The translations under genes and the position numbers were made by a program. From NCBI GenBank assembly GCA_964571765.1, contig CAZNDH010000001.1, positions 1-64,000 on the forward strand: a stretch of DNA of 64,000 nucleotides, read 5' to 3'. Below, in pieces: positions 51,892 to 59,860 of this stretch. Origin of the DNA: ZC4RG35 sp964571765. Lineage in GTDB: Bacteria > Actinomycetota > Acidimicrobiia > Spongiisociales > ZC4RG35. Position 1 is the stretch's first letter; each line of letters begins with the position of its first letter. The notes under the pieces were generated by a model. That model was not told the origin of the DNA, ran no database searches, and saw nothing but the letters and a program-made list of their open reading frames with translations.

Positions 51892-52649
51892 CCCGCCACC
51901 ACCGGGTTGGCCAGGGTGCCGATCCCGTCGATCTCCACCTCCATCAGGTCGCCGGGCTCGACCGGGCCCACCCCCTCCGGGGTCCCGGTGAGGATGACGT
52001 CACCGGGAAGCAGGGTGGTGAAGGCGGTGACATACTCGATGATCTCGGCGACCCCGAACACCATGTCGGAGGTGAACCCGGCCTGACGTACTTCCCCGTT
52101 GACCCGGCAGATCACCGCCAGTCGCTCCAGGGGGTCGAGCTCGGTCTCGATCGCCGGGCCGAGAGGACAGAAGGTGTCGAATCCCTTGGCCCGGGCCCAC
52201 TGGCCGTCCTTGCGTTGCAGGTCCCGGGCGGTGACGTCGTTGCCCGCGGTGTAGCCGAAGATGTACTGGGAGGCGTCCTCAGCCTTTATGTTCCGGGCGG
52301 GGCGGCTCATCACCACGGCCAACTCCGCCTCGTGGTGGACCAGGGTGGACAGGCGGGGAAAGACAACGTTGGCGTCGGGGCCCACCACCGAGGTCGCCGG
52401 CTTGATGAAGATCAGCGGCTCTTCGGGGACCTCGCCCCCCATCTCGCCGGCATGCTCCTCGTAGTTCCTCCCCACGCACATCACCTTGGTCGGTAACACC
52501 GGGGCCAATAGCTGGGCGCGGGGCCAGGGGACCACAGTCTCGGTGGGCTCCCAGGCAACGAACGGCGACCCGTTGTACACCAACACGCCCTCGGTGTCGG
52601 CCACTCCATAGACGATGTCGTCGCCGGCCTTTACACGAACGATCTTCAT
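51888..52649 (-). CDS. fumarylacetoacetate hydrolase (FAH) family protein
   Basis: A 253-aa protein with the FAH/HpcE fold. The metal-binding acidic residues are in the LVHHEAELAVVM segment and the preceding EEHAGEMG and PLIFIKPATSVVGP motifs; GYTAGNDVTARDLQ and DVILTGTPEGVGP are hallmark stretches. Members hydrolyse or isomerise acylpyruvates (for example 2-hydroxyhepta-2,4-diene-1,7-dioate isomerase). Substrate not assigned. It lies between a hypothetical gene and gltX in a run of minus-strand genes that starts at ilvE. Confidence 0.9.
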   Translation of the reverse strand: MKIVRVKAGDDIVYGVADTEGVLVYNGSPFVAWEPTETVVPWPRAQLLAPVLPTKVMCVGRNYEEHAGEMGGEVPEEPLIFIKPATSVVGPDANVVFPRLSTLVHHEAELAVVMSRPARNIKAEDASQYIFGYTAGNDVTARDLQRKDGQWARAKGFDTFCPLGPAIETELDPLERLAVICRVNGEVRQAGFTSDMVFGVAEIIEYVTAFTTLLPGDVILTGTPEGVGPVEPGDLMEVEIDGIGTLANPVVAG

Positions 52650-52661
52650 AGGGGGCCGACG

Positions 52662-53162
52662 CTAACCGTGAACGGCGGCGTGGGCCCTATCGGTGTGACG
52701 GAGCGCCCAGCGGATCCGATCGGGTTTCTCCACGAGGAGACTCCGGTCGACCTCGGCGACCGCAGTCTCGCCGGGCCGGGACTCGTGGGGCACCGCTGCC
52801 AGCCATTGTCGGCGCCGCTCGACCACCTCCGGTGGGATCTCCTCCCCGTAACCACAGAGCACCAACGCCACCTCGATGTCCTCGGGCACCGCTGCCCTCC
52901 CCAGGGCGGCTGCCCGGGCCATCACCAGACCGGTGACCACCCGGTCGAGACCGGGGTCGTCGGGCAGATCGAACCTTCGGACCAGCTTGGTGGCCCAGCC
53001 GGGATCGGGACCGGTGACACCGAACGTCCCGCCCGCCGGAACGTCCGAGGGGCCTTGGGGGATTCCCGGCTTGGCCGAGCGCCAGCCTCTGGAGGACGGC
53101 GGCTCGAGGGAACGCCGCGGCAGGTCCGCCTCGGTCAGCTCCACATTGGGTTGCTGGCCCAT
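52662..53162 (-). CDS. hypothetical protein
   Basis: A 166-aa protein, Arg/Pro/Gly-rich in the first 50 residues and helical-looking after that (about 58-160, e.g. GLVMARAAALGRAAVPEDIEVALVLCGYGEEIPPEVVERRR, read in parts). No membrane segment or signal. No family recognised. It sits 5 bases after ilvE and 12 bases before the FAH-family gene, so it is probably co-transcribed. Coding potential is supported by the tight spacing. Confidence 0.65.
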   Translation of the reverse strand: MGQQPNVELTEADLPRRSLEPPSSRGWRSAKPGIPQGPSDVPAGGTFGVTGPDPGWATKLVRRFDLPDDPGLDRVVTGLVMARAAALGRAAVPEDIEVALVLCGYGEEIPPEVVERRRQWLAAVPHESRPGETAVAEVDRSLLVEKPDRIRWALRHTDRAHAAVHG

Positions 53163-53167
53163 GACCC

Positions 53168-54082
53168 CTAGACGAACGAGAGCCAGTGGCGGTAGTCATC
53201 GAGCTTGCCGGCGACCGCCTCCCGAAACAGCTCCTGAACCTTGCGGGTGATAGGACCGGGAGTGCCGTCGCCCACTGGGCGGCGGTCGATCTCCCGCACC
53301 GGGGAGACCTCGGCCGCGGTTCCGGTGAGGAACACCTCGTCGGCGGCGTACAGGCTCCCTCGGACGAGATCGCCCTCCTTGACCTCGATCCCCTCGTCGC
53401 CGAGCAGCTCGATCACCGAGTTGCGGGTTATGCCCTCGAGGATCCCGCACGACACCGACGGGGTATGAACCGTGCCCCCGCTCACCAGGAACAGGTTCAT
53501 CCCGCTTCCCTCAGACAGAGAGCCACTGTCGTTGAGGAGGATGGCCTCGTCGACCCCGGCGTCGAGGGCCTCGGCCTTGGCCAGCATCGAGTTGAGATAA
53601 CCCCCCGAGCCCTTGGCGGTGGGGATCAACGATGTGTGCGAGATCCGCCGCCAGCTGGAGATGATGGTGGTGATCCCCTTTTGGGCTGCCTCGTCACCGT
53701 GGTAGCTACCCAGGGGGAAGGCGGCCATCATCGTCTGCACCTCGTTGTCGAAGGGGTAGAGGCCGATGGTGCCCATCCCGTAGAAGACCTGAGGACGGAT
53801 GTAGGCCGACTCCAGCCCGGTCACCCGGAGAAGCTCGAGGCAGGCTTGGGACATCTCGTCCGGGGTCCACTTCATCGGGATCCGGTAAGAGCGCGCCGAG
53901 ATCTCGAGACGCACCATGTGCTCCCTCAGCCTGAATACCGCGGTGCCCTCGGGGGTCTGATAGGCGCGAATGCCCTCGAACACACCTGTGCCGTACTGAA
54001 GCCCGTGGCTGAGGAAATGCACGGTTCCCTGATCCCACGGGATCAGCTCACCGTCATTCCAGATGTGGGATGCGGTATCCAT
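53168..54082 (-). CDS. ilvE: branched-chain amino acid aminotransferase
   Basis: A PLP fold-type IV aminotransferase of about 304 aa that performs the last step of Leu, Ile and Val synthesis. Key segments: FEGIRAYQT, the catalytic lysine in TAKGSGGYLNSMLAKAEA, the glutamate-bearing LSEGSGMNLFLV, and GILEGITRNSVIELL. The ATG at 54082 is favoured over a TTG two codons upstream. Divergent from pgpA with 56 bases between. Promoter presumably in that gap. Confidence 0.94.
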   Translation of the reverse strand: MDTASHIWNDGELIPWDQGTVHFLSHGLQYGTGVFEGIRAYQTPEGTAVFRLREHMVRLEISARSYRIPMKWTPDEMSQACLELLRVTGLESAYIRPQVFYGMGTIGLYPFDNEVQTMMAAFPLGSYHGDEAAQKGITTIISSWRRISHTSLIPTAKGSGGYLNSMLAKAEALDAGVDEAILLNDSGSLSEGSGMNLFLVSGGTVHTPSVSCGILEGITRNSVIELLGDEGIEVKEGDLVRGSLYAADEVFLTGTAAEVSPVREIDRRPVGDGTPGPITRKVQELFREAVAGKLDDYRHWLSFV

Positions 54083-54138
54083 CCACAAAGGGTAAACGCG
54101 CCGAAGGGCGGGGGAAATCCGGTTCTACGCTGCTGAAC

Positions 54139-54600
54139 ATGCCACGCCTGGTCGCCTCCTTTCTCGGCGTCGGCCTCATCCTGGGGAGGCTCAGAGGAGC
54201 CGACTCGGGATCGGGCACACTGGCGGCCCTCGTCGCCGGGGCCCTGGCCTACGCCCTGGGGCTCACCGCCGGCTGGCAGGCGGTGGCGTTGGGGTGTGCC
54301 CTGCTCCTGGGCATCGGGTTGTGGGTCACCTCGGCGCTGGAGCCGGAGGTGGGCGACGCCGGGTGGATCGTCATCGACGAAGCCGCCGGGGTCTTCCTCG
54401 CCCTGACCGCAGTGGTGGCGTGGCCGGCGGCGGTGGCGGCCTTCACCGTGTTCCGCCTGGCCGACATCTTCAAGAGAGCCTTCCCCGGAGTTGCCGCCGC
54501 CGATCGGGCTGGAGCCGCCTGGGGAATCATGGGCGACGACCTGGTCGCCGGCATGTACGGTTTGGCCACAGGACATCTCATCCAGTGGTTGCTCAACTAG
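54139..54600 (+). CDS. pgpA: phosphatidylglycerophosphatase A
   Basis: A membrane phosphatase of about 153 aa that dephosphorylates phosphatidylglycerol phosphate. Recognised by GSGTLAAL, WIVIDEAAG (catalytic acid region), FRLADIFK and GIMGDDLVAG, and by four hydrophobic segments. The first motif is looser than the usual APGTxGS. The ATG at 54139 is chosen because the 23 in-frame residues before it are basic and polar and the hydrophobic segment begins just after this Met. It is followed by uspA at 9 bases. Confidence 0.88.
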   Translation: MPRLVASFLGVGLILGRLRGADSGSGTLAALVAGALAYALGLTAGWQAVALGCALLLGIGLWVTSALEPEVGDAGWIVIDEAAGVFLALTAVVAWPAAVAAFTVFRLADIFKRAFPGVAAADRAGAAWGIMGDDLVAGMYGLATGHLIQWLLN

Positions 54601-54609
54601 GAGGCACAC

Positions 54610-55050
54610 GTGACTTGGGACATGCACACGGTGGTTGTCGGGGTCGACGGATCGGAGGGAAGCACCCACGCCGCCGAGCGTGGGGTGGCCATCGCCCGCA
54701 AATGGGGCGCCAGGCTTCTCCTGGTGACCGTGGTCCGCACACCCGAGGGGTGGTGGGGAATCGGTGGGGCGCCTCCCACCCCCGAGGCCCTGTCGGTGGC
54801 CCTGATCGAGGGTCAGAAGCAGATCCTCGACGAGGTCGAGTCCCACCTCGACCTCGACGGGGTCGACTACGAGATGATTCAGGAACTGGGGGACCCGGCG
54901 TCCCGGCTCATCGTGGTCTGCGAGGAGAAGGCGGCCGACCTCCTGGTGATCGGCAGACGCGGCGCCGGGTTGGTAGAGCGGGTCGTCCTCGGCTCGGTGG
55001 CCGATCGTCTCTGCCATCACGCACCCTGCCCGGTGCTCCTGGTCCCCTGA
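54610..55050 (+). CDS. universal stress protein (UspA family)
   Basis: A 146-aa single-domain Usp protein. N-terminal VVVGVDGSEGS and the C-terminal ATP-binding pattern IGRRGAGLVERVVLGSVADRL (G-2x-G-9x-G type) suggest nucleotide binding. GTG start follows a GGAGG site. Role in this lineage is unknown. It lies between pgpA and cofC on the same strand. Confidence 0.9.
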   Translation: MTWDMHTVVVGVDGSEGSTHAAERGVAIARKWGARLLLVTVVRTPEGWWGIGGAPPTPEALSVALIEGQKQILDEVESHLDLDGVDYEMIQELGDPASRLIVVCEEKAADLLVIGRRGAGLVERVVLGSVADRLCHHAPCPVLLVP

Positions 55051-55070
55051 GCCTGGCTACTCCCCCACAT

Positions 55071-55649
55071 GTGAACAGACCGGTAGGTGTGCTCCCTGTG
55101 CGCTCGTTCCGCTTCGGAAAGCGCAGACTCTCCGGAGAACTGGAGGACCAGCATCGTTGGAGATTGGGTCGTGCCCTCGCCGAGCACGTCACCGGTGTCT
55201 GCCGACAAGCCGGAGTCTCTGTGTTGGTCGTCACCTCCGATCCGGAGGTGACCGGGTGGGCAGATGACATCGGCCTGGAGACGTTGGACGAGCCGGGCAC
55301 GGGCCTCGACGGTGCAGCCGAGGCCGGGGTCGGAGTGGCTGCAAGCAGGGGTTCGCCCTGGGTGGTGCTCCATGCCGACCTTCCCTTGTTCACCCCAGAC
55401 GACCTCGGGTGTCTGCTTCTACCGATCCTCGCCGGACGAGACGTGATCGCACCCTCGGCCGACGGGGGCACCACCGCCATATCCTCCACCCGGAGTCTCG
55501 ACTTCAGATATGGACCGGGGAGCTTCCATCGCCATCTTCGGATGCTCGACGACCCGGTGGTGGTGGTCCGCACCGGCCTCCTCCACGACCTGGATTCCCC
55601 TGCCGACCTGGACTCCGCCAAACACCATCCTGCCGGCGAGTGGATCTGA
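55071..55649 (+). CDS. cofC: 2-phospho-L-lactate guanylyltransferase CofC
   Basis: A protein of about 192 aa that forms GTP- or GMP-linked phospholactate (or PEP) for coenzyme F420. N-terminal VLPVRSFRFGKRRLSGEL is the family's nucleotide-binding start, and ADLPLFTPDDLG the metal/nucleotide region. GTG start at 55071. It is the only F420 gene in the window (cofD/fbiA and fbiB absent). Followed 4 bases later by a glycerate-kinase gene. Confidence 0.85.
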   Translation: MNRPVGVLPVRSFRFGKRRLSGELEDQHRWRLGRALAEHVTGVCRQAGVSVLVVTSDPEVTGWADDIGLETLDEPGTGLDGAAEAGVGVAASRGSPWVVLHADLPLFTPDDLGCLLLPILAGRDVIAPSADGGTTAISSTRSLDFRYGPGSFHRHLRMLDDPVVVVRTGLLHDLDSPADLDSAKHHPAGEWI

Positions 55650-55653
55650 GTCG

Positions 55654-56817
55654 GTGGATCGGGAGACGGTGCTCCGCTGGCTGGGCTCGGGACTGGCCGC
55701 CGTCGACCCGAGGAGCCTGACCGCCCGACATCTCGGCCCGACCTGCGAGGAAGCCTCGATCATCGCCATCGGCAAGGCAGCCGCAGCCATGTGCTGGGGG
55801 GCGGCCGATGTCCTGGGCGACATCACCGGGATCTGCGTCACCGACAACGCGGGACCGGTGCCTGACGGGGTCAGGCTCATGGTCGGGGACCATCCCGTCC
55901 CCGGCGCGGCCAGCTTCGCCGCGGGCCGGGTGGTGATGGAGGTCGCCGAGCGCCTGACCGGACGGTGTGTGGCGCTGATCTCTGGGGGAGGATCGGCTCT
56001 GTGCGAGCAGACGGTCCCAGGGGTGGACGAGGCCTATCTCGCCACCACCAACAGTGCTCTGCTGGCCGGTGGAGCTTCGATAGGGGAGATGAACCTGGTC
56101 CGGAGTCACCTCTCGGCGATCAAGGGAGGCGGCCTGGCCCGTGCCATCGGCCGGCCGGTCGAGACCTTGATCATCTCGGACGTTGCCGGCCGGGGCCCTG
56201 AGGTTGTGGCCTCCGGCCCCACCCTCGACATCGGACATCACCCCGATCGGGTGCTCGAACTGCTGGAACGCCATCGCGTCGAGGTACCCGACGGGGTGGC
56301 CGACGCGATACGCCGGCCGCGTCCCCCCACTCCGGCGGGAGAGGTGAAGGTGATCGGTGATGGGCACACTGCTGCCCGGGCCGTGGTGGATGCAGCCACC
56401 AGCGATGAGGTGCCGGCCACCCTGGACACACAATGGGTCGACGGGCCGGTGGCGGAGGTACTGGAACGGTTCCTGGCCGAGTCCGGTTCGGGGGTGACGA
56501 TCGCCGCCGGTGAGCCCGAAGTCCCGGTGACCGGAGGCGGCAGCGGCGGGCGCAACACCCACACCGCCGTCCTCGCCGCGCTCCACCTCGATGGAACCAG
56601 GGATGTCTTCGCTGCCCTGGCAAGTGACGGAGTCGACGGGGCTTCGGGCTCGGCGGGAGCCATCGTCGACGGGACCACCCTGACATCAGGCGGAGACCCC
56701 CAAGCGGCCCTCGCCGAATCCGACTCGGCGGGGTATCTCGCTCCGACCGGGAGTCTGATCCCTCGGGACCCCACCGGTACCAACGTCGGCGACCTGTGGC
56801 TGTTGTGGCGACGCTGA
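55654..56817 (+). CDS. glycerate 2-kinase (GckA/MOFRL type)
   Basis: A protein of about 387 aa resembling bacterial glycerate kinase class II. Recognised segments: IAIGKAAAAMCWGA, LISGGGSALCEQTVPGV, NLVRSHLSAIKGGGLARA with catalytic lysine, and the MOFRL-domain core GGGSGGRNTHTAVLAAL with ASDGVDGASGSAGAI. Converts glycerate to 2-phosphoglycerate with ATP. GTG start at 55654. The nearby cofC could compete for the same metabolite pool only indirectly. Confidence 0.87.
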   Translation: MDRETVLRWLGSGLAAVDPRSLTARHLGPTCEEASIIAIGKAAAAMCWGAADVLGDITGICVTDNAGPVPDGVRLMVGDHPVPGAASFAAGRVVMEVAERLTGRCVALISGGGSALCEQTVPGVDEAYLATTNSALLAGGASIGEMNLVRSHLSAIKGGGLARAIGRPVETLIISDVAGRGPEVVASGPTLDIGHHPDRVLELLERHRVEVPDGVADAIRRPRPPTPAGEVKVIGDGHTAARAVVDAATSDEVPATLDTQWVDGPVAEVLERFLAESGSGVTIAAGEPEVPVTGGGSGGRNTHTAVLAALHLDGTRDVFAALASDGVDGASGSAGAIVDGTTLTSGGDPQAALAESDSAGYLAPTGSLIPRDPTGTNVGDLWLLWRR

Positions 56818-56852
56818 CCAGGTAGATTGACCGGGTCTCGGCGAAAGGCGTT

Positions 56853-57557
56853 ATGACCAGGAACCTGGTGATCACCGGCGGAACCGGCGGTTTGGGCACG
56901 GCTCTGGTTCGTCGTCTCTTCCACCAGGACTATCGGCTGGTGGTCACTTACCTGCTCCCCGCCGAGGCCCAGGAGTTCGAGAAGGAGTTCGAGGTCGACG
57001 ACGATCGGGTGATCCTCACCCGGGTCGATGCCACCAACCCCGAGGCGGTCAACACCCTGTTCAAGGAGGTCTCCGATAGGTGGGGCGGGATCCACGGCCT
57101 GTGTGCCCTGGTCGGAGGATGGGCCGGGGGCCGGGACGTCGAAGAGACCGACGACGTCCGCTTCGAGCGGATGCTCGACCTCAACCTGCGCTCGGCCTTC
57201 TATTCGGTACGGGCGGCGCTCCCCCACCTCAAGAAGGAGAGTTGGGGTCGGATCGTCCTGGTGGGAAGTCGGGCCGCGGTGGACAACCCGCCGAGCCAGG
57301 CCGCCTTCAACATCGCCAAGGCAGGCGTGGTCTCACTGGGTCAGACGGTGGCGCAGGAACTGGACGGAACCGGGGTCACCGCCAACGTGCTCATGCCCTC
57401 GGTGATCGACACCCCGGCCACTCGCCAGTCGCTTCCCTATGCCGACTACGTCGACTGGCCGACTCCCGACGAGATCGCTGCCGTCGCCGAGTTCCTCCTC
57501 GCCGAGTCTTCCGGAGTGATGAACGGGGCACTGGTCCCGGTCTACGGCCGGGCGTAG
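56853..57557 (+). CDS. short-chain dehydrogenase/reductase with Phe at catalytic Tyr
   Basis: A 234-aa classical SDR. Rossmann glycine motif TGGTGGLG (9-16), NLRS N111, S139 in LVGSRAA, and K156 in AAFNIAKAG. The tetrad Tyr expected at residue 152 is Phe. This would abolish usual hydride-transfer proton relay, so the protein may bind NAD(P) without dehydrogenase activity or use another residue. Stands alone between the glycerate kinase and the minus-strand RNase H cluster. Confidence 0.85.
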   Translation: MTRNLVITGGTGGLGTALVRRLFHQDYRLVVTYLLPAEAQEFEKEFEVDDDRVILTRVDATNPEAVNTLFKEVSDRWGGIHGLCALVGGWAGGRDVEETDDVRFERMLDLNLRSAFYSVRAALPHLKKESWGRIVLVGSRAAVDNPPSQAAFNIAKAGVVSLGQTVAQELDGTGVTANVLMPSVIDTPATRQSLPYADYVDWPTPDEIAAVAEFLLAESSGVMNGALVPVYGRA

Positions 57558-57612
57558 AGCTCCAACCATTCCCCGAGATGGTGGGCTGCTCCCACTCGAT
57601 CCAGCCGGTGCC

Positions 57613-57723
57613 CTAGTCGATCATCAACGGGGCGCCGTCTGCCCGGTGGGTCACCACCTCGGGAGACACCCTGAGCACCGGGCGCCGCTCCGTTCCCTGG
57701 AGACGGGGGCGTCCTCCGCCCAT
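57613..57723 (-). CDS. small ORF, 36 aa
   Basis: On the minus strand GGAGGAGG followed by seven bases and ATG (57723) opens a 36-codon frame ending TAG. Product: basic N-terminus, then RPVLRVSPEVVTHRADG and a hydrophobic end. The ribosome site is among the strongest in the window and third positions are GC-rich. It lies just after RNase H on the same strand. No family recognised; loosely reminiscent of a PqqD start but too short to say. Confidence 0.45.
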   Translation of the reverse strand: MGGGRPRLQGTERRPVLRVSPEVVTHRADGAPLMID

Positions 57724-57742
57724 CTCATCACCTCCTCCGGGG

Positions 57743-58471
57743 TCACAGCACCTGTCGTCGGTAGGCGGTGGCCAGGGCGTCGGCGTACTCGTTCCAGCGG
57801 TAACCGGAGTGGGCCGGTATCCAGGTGACACGGGCCTTCGGTCGCTCCCGGGCGAGCCGGTAGGCCTCTTTGACCAACTCCAGGTTGGCGATGGGGCCAG
57901 TCTTGCGCCTCCAGCCCCGCCGCTCCCATCCTGCGGCCCACTTGGTGAGGGTGTCCACCACAAGCCGGGAGTCGGTATAGACGTCGATGCTCTGGTCGGG
58001 CTGGACCATGCGGAGCCCGGAGATCATCGCGGTCAGCTCCATCCTGTTGTTGGTGGTGTCCGGGTCCGCCCCGCGATCCTCCCTGATGACTTCCCCATCC
58101 ATCACCATCACCGCGCCCCAACCACCAGGCCCGGGATTGCCTTCCGAGGCGCCGTCGGTGAACACCCCGGTGTCGGGACCCTCGTCGAACCGATCGAGGA
58201 CCTCGGCCAATGTGAGGTCGCGGTCTTTGCTGGCGGACCGGCCTCCTCCGCCCGGCCCGGCAGTTCCACCGGAGCGGGCCACATCACCGGTCGCTGCCTT
58301 GCCGTCGCGGCAGTTCAGACATTGTCGGGGAACCCATCCGGGGAAGCGCTCGAGCACCTCCTGGCGAAGGTCGAAGCTGCGCCCGCAGTTCTCACAGGTG
58401 AACAGGTCACACCCCGGTGTCGGACGACTCGAGGTGCGAGGCCACCGCGAAATCGAGCAGCTCGGGCCCAT
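57743..58471 (-). CDS. rnhA: ribonuclease H1 with N-terminal zinc-ribbon-like segment
   Basis: RNase HI domain at about 100-240 of 242. Catalytic residues are present: D in FTDGASEGNPG, E in NNRMELTAM, D in YTDSRLV and D in NEYADALA. The N-terminal CENC...CLNC pair (about residues 26-29 and 51-54) forms a likely zinc ribbon, then a low-complexity linker. The start at 58471 overlaps the 3' end of the phosphatase gene by 65 bases; a CTG near 58405 is an alternative. It follows the double phosphatase, an arrangement resembling the mycobacterial RNase H-phosphatase fusion. Confidence 0.86.
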   Translation of the reverse strand: MGPSCSISRWPRTSSRPTPGCDLFTCENCGRSFDLRQEVLERFPGWVPRQCLNCRDGKAATGDVARSGGTAGPGGGGRSASKDRDLTLAEVLDRFDEGPDTGVFTDGASEGNPGPGGWGAVMVMDGEVIREDRGADPDTTNNRMELTAMISGLRMVQPDQSIDVYTDSRLVVDTLTKWAAGWERRGWRRKTGPIANLELVKEAYRLARERPKARVTWIPAHSGYRWNEYADALATAYRRQVL

Positions 58472-59696
58472 GCTCGGTCATGGCGACATGGGTGATCGAG
58501 GTGTTGGCCGGGGTGTAAAGCGACTCGGAGTAGCTGTCGTCGGTGGCGGTGAGCGAGGAGATGTAGGAGCGGATGGCACCACCGTGGGCCACCACCACCG
58601 TGGGCTCTCCTTCGGCAGGCTCGATGGCCTCGACAGCGGCTGCCACCCGGGCGGTCAGCTCACCCCAGGACTCGCCGGTGGTTCCCCTGCGCAGGTCGAC
58701 CCCGTGGCGGTAGATGGCTTCCATCATCGACGGCCAGCGTTCGGCGATCTCCTCGGTGGTGAGACCCTCCCACTCCCCCATGTTCATCTCCTTGAGCCCG
58801 TCGACGGGGACGATCCCGTCGAGGGCGATGGGCTCGGCGGTGGACATCGCCCGACGAAGCGGGGAGGAGTACACCGCGGCCGCCCGTCCGTACCACTCCC
58901 CCAGGGACTCCGCCTGGGCCCGTCCCACTTCGTCGAGGCCCCAGTCACCATGGCCCTGCCAGCGTCGCTCGGTGTTGGCCTTGGTCCGGCCGTGCCGGAT
59001 GAGGGCGAGCACCGGGTTGCCCTCGAGCAGGTGATGCTCCACGCTCCGCGACCGGGGGCCGAGATGGCCGGTGTCGTTGAACGAGGCGAGGCGAGGCCGG
59101 CCGAACTGGAGGACGATCCTGGTCAGGGAGATGTTGTGGGCGATGGGATGCACCCTCCTTCCCTTGGCGGGGAGGAAGCGGTGGAGGAGCGACTGGATGA
59201 ACCCTCCATGGGTGACCACGATGGCCCGTTGGTTGTCACTCAACCCGGCGAACACCCGGTCGAGGGCGGCGTAGGCGCGCCTTCCCACCTCCATGAGGCT
59301 CTCGCCGGTCACCCCCATGGGGACCGTCCAGTCTTCGAAAGAGGCGCGCAGCTGGTCGTAGCTCTCCAGCTCGACCTCCTCGAATGAACGGCCCTCCCAG
59401 TCGCCCACGTCCATCTCGATGAATTCGTCGTCGATCACCACCTCCTCGGACACCGCGTATGCAGTGCGCCGGGCCCTGGTGAGGGGGGAGCTGATCACCA
59501 TGTCGAAGTCCCACTGGGACATCCGCTTGCCCAGGGCGTCCAGGCTGACCTCCCCGCCCTCGCTCAGAGGCCCGTCGGTTCGCCCGTGCCACAGCCCCTC
59601 GACGTTCCCCTGCGACTCGGCATGACGGATCAAGACGATCTCTTTCGTCGAGGCCGGCGGCGGATACGGCCCACCGACGAACTGGTTACGCGACAT
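58407..59696 (-). CDS. tandem histidine phosphatase (phosphoglycerate mutase-like)
   Basis: A 429-aa protein with two complete histidine phosphatase domains. Domain 1 (about 15-210) has catalytic LIRHAESQGN and VTHGGFIQ; domain 2 (about 230-420) has LIRHGRTKAN and VAHGGAIR. Both keep the RH catalytic His and second His. Probably a product of internal duplication. Substrate may be alpha-ribazole phosphate (CobC-type) or other; not determined. It overlaps rnhA. Confidence 0.88.
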   Translation of the reverse strand: MSRNQFVGGPYPPPASTKEIVLIRHAESQGNVEGLWHGRTDGPLSEGGEVSLDALGKRMSQWDFDMVISSPLTRARRTAYAVSEEVVIDDEFIEMDVGDWEGRSFEEVELESYDQLRASFEDWTVPMGVTGESLMEVGRRAYAALDRVFAGLSDNQRAIVVTHGGFIQSLLHRFLPAKGRRVHPIAHNISLTRIVLQFGRPRLASFNDTGHLGPRSRSVEHHLLEGNPVLALIRHGRTKANTERRWQGHGDWGLDEVGRAQAESLGEWYGRAAAVYSSPLRRAMSTAEPIALDGIVPVDGLKEMNMGEWEGLTTEEIAERWPSMMEAIYRHGVDLRRGTTGESWGELTARVAAAVEAIEPAEGEPTVVVAHGGAIRSYISSLTATDDSYSESLYTPANTSITHVAMTEHGPELLDFAVASHLESSDTGV

Positions 59697-59729
59697 GCCT
59701 GGGTGACTCTAGAAGGGGGGTTCCACCAA

Positions 59730-59853
59730 GCGAACCTCAGGTACGGGAACCCGGATATGGGCCATAACCTCTCAGCTTCGTCACCTGGCGGGGCGCGCCT
59801 GGCGAACTTGAGAGGATTTGACCCGGATATGGGTCTGGGTACCTGAGGTTCGC
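59730..59853. repeat. second nested palindromic element
   Basis: The outer arms GCGAACCTCAGGTAC (59730-59744) and GTACCTGAGGTTCGC (59839-59853) are a perfect 15-bp inverted repeat. Inside are direct repeats ACCCGGATATGGG (59749-59761 and 59821-59833), and a 13-bp inverted repeat with two mismatches, CCTCTCAGCTTCG (59768-59780) against CGAACTTGAGAGG (59803-59815). The element lies between the tandem phosphatase gene and the pyrophosphatase, same strand. Like 4719-4821 it is nested and fills the gap. Confidence 0.75.
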
Positions 59854-59860
59854 AAACCCC

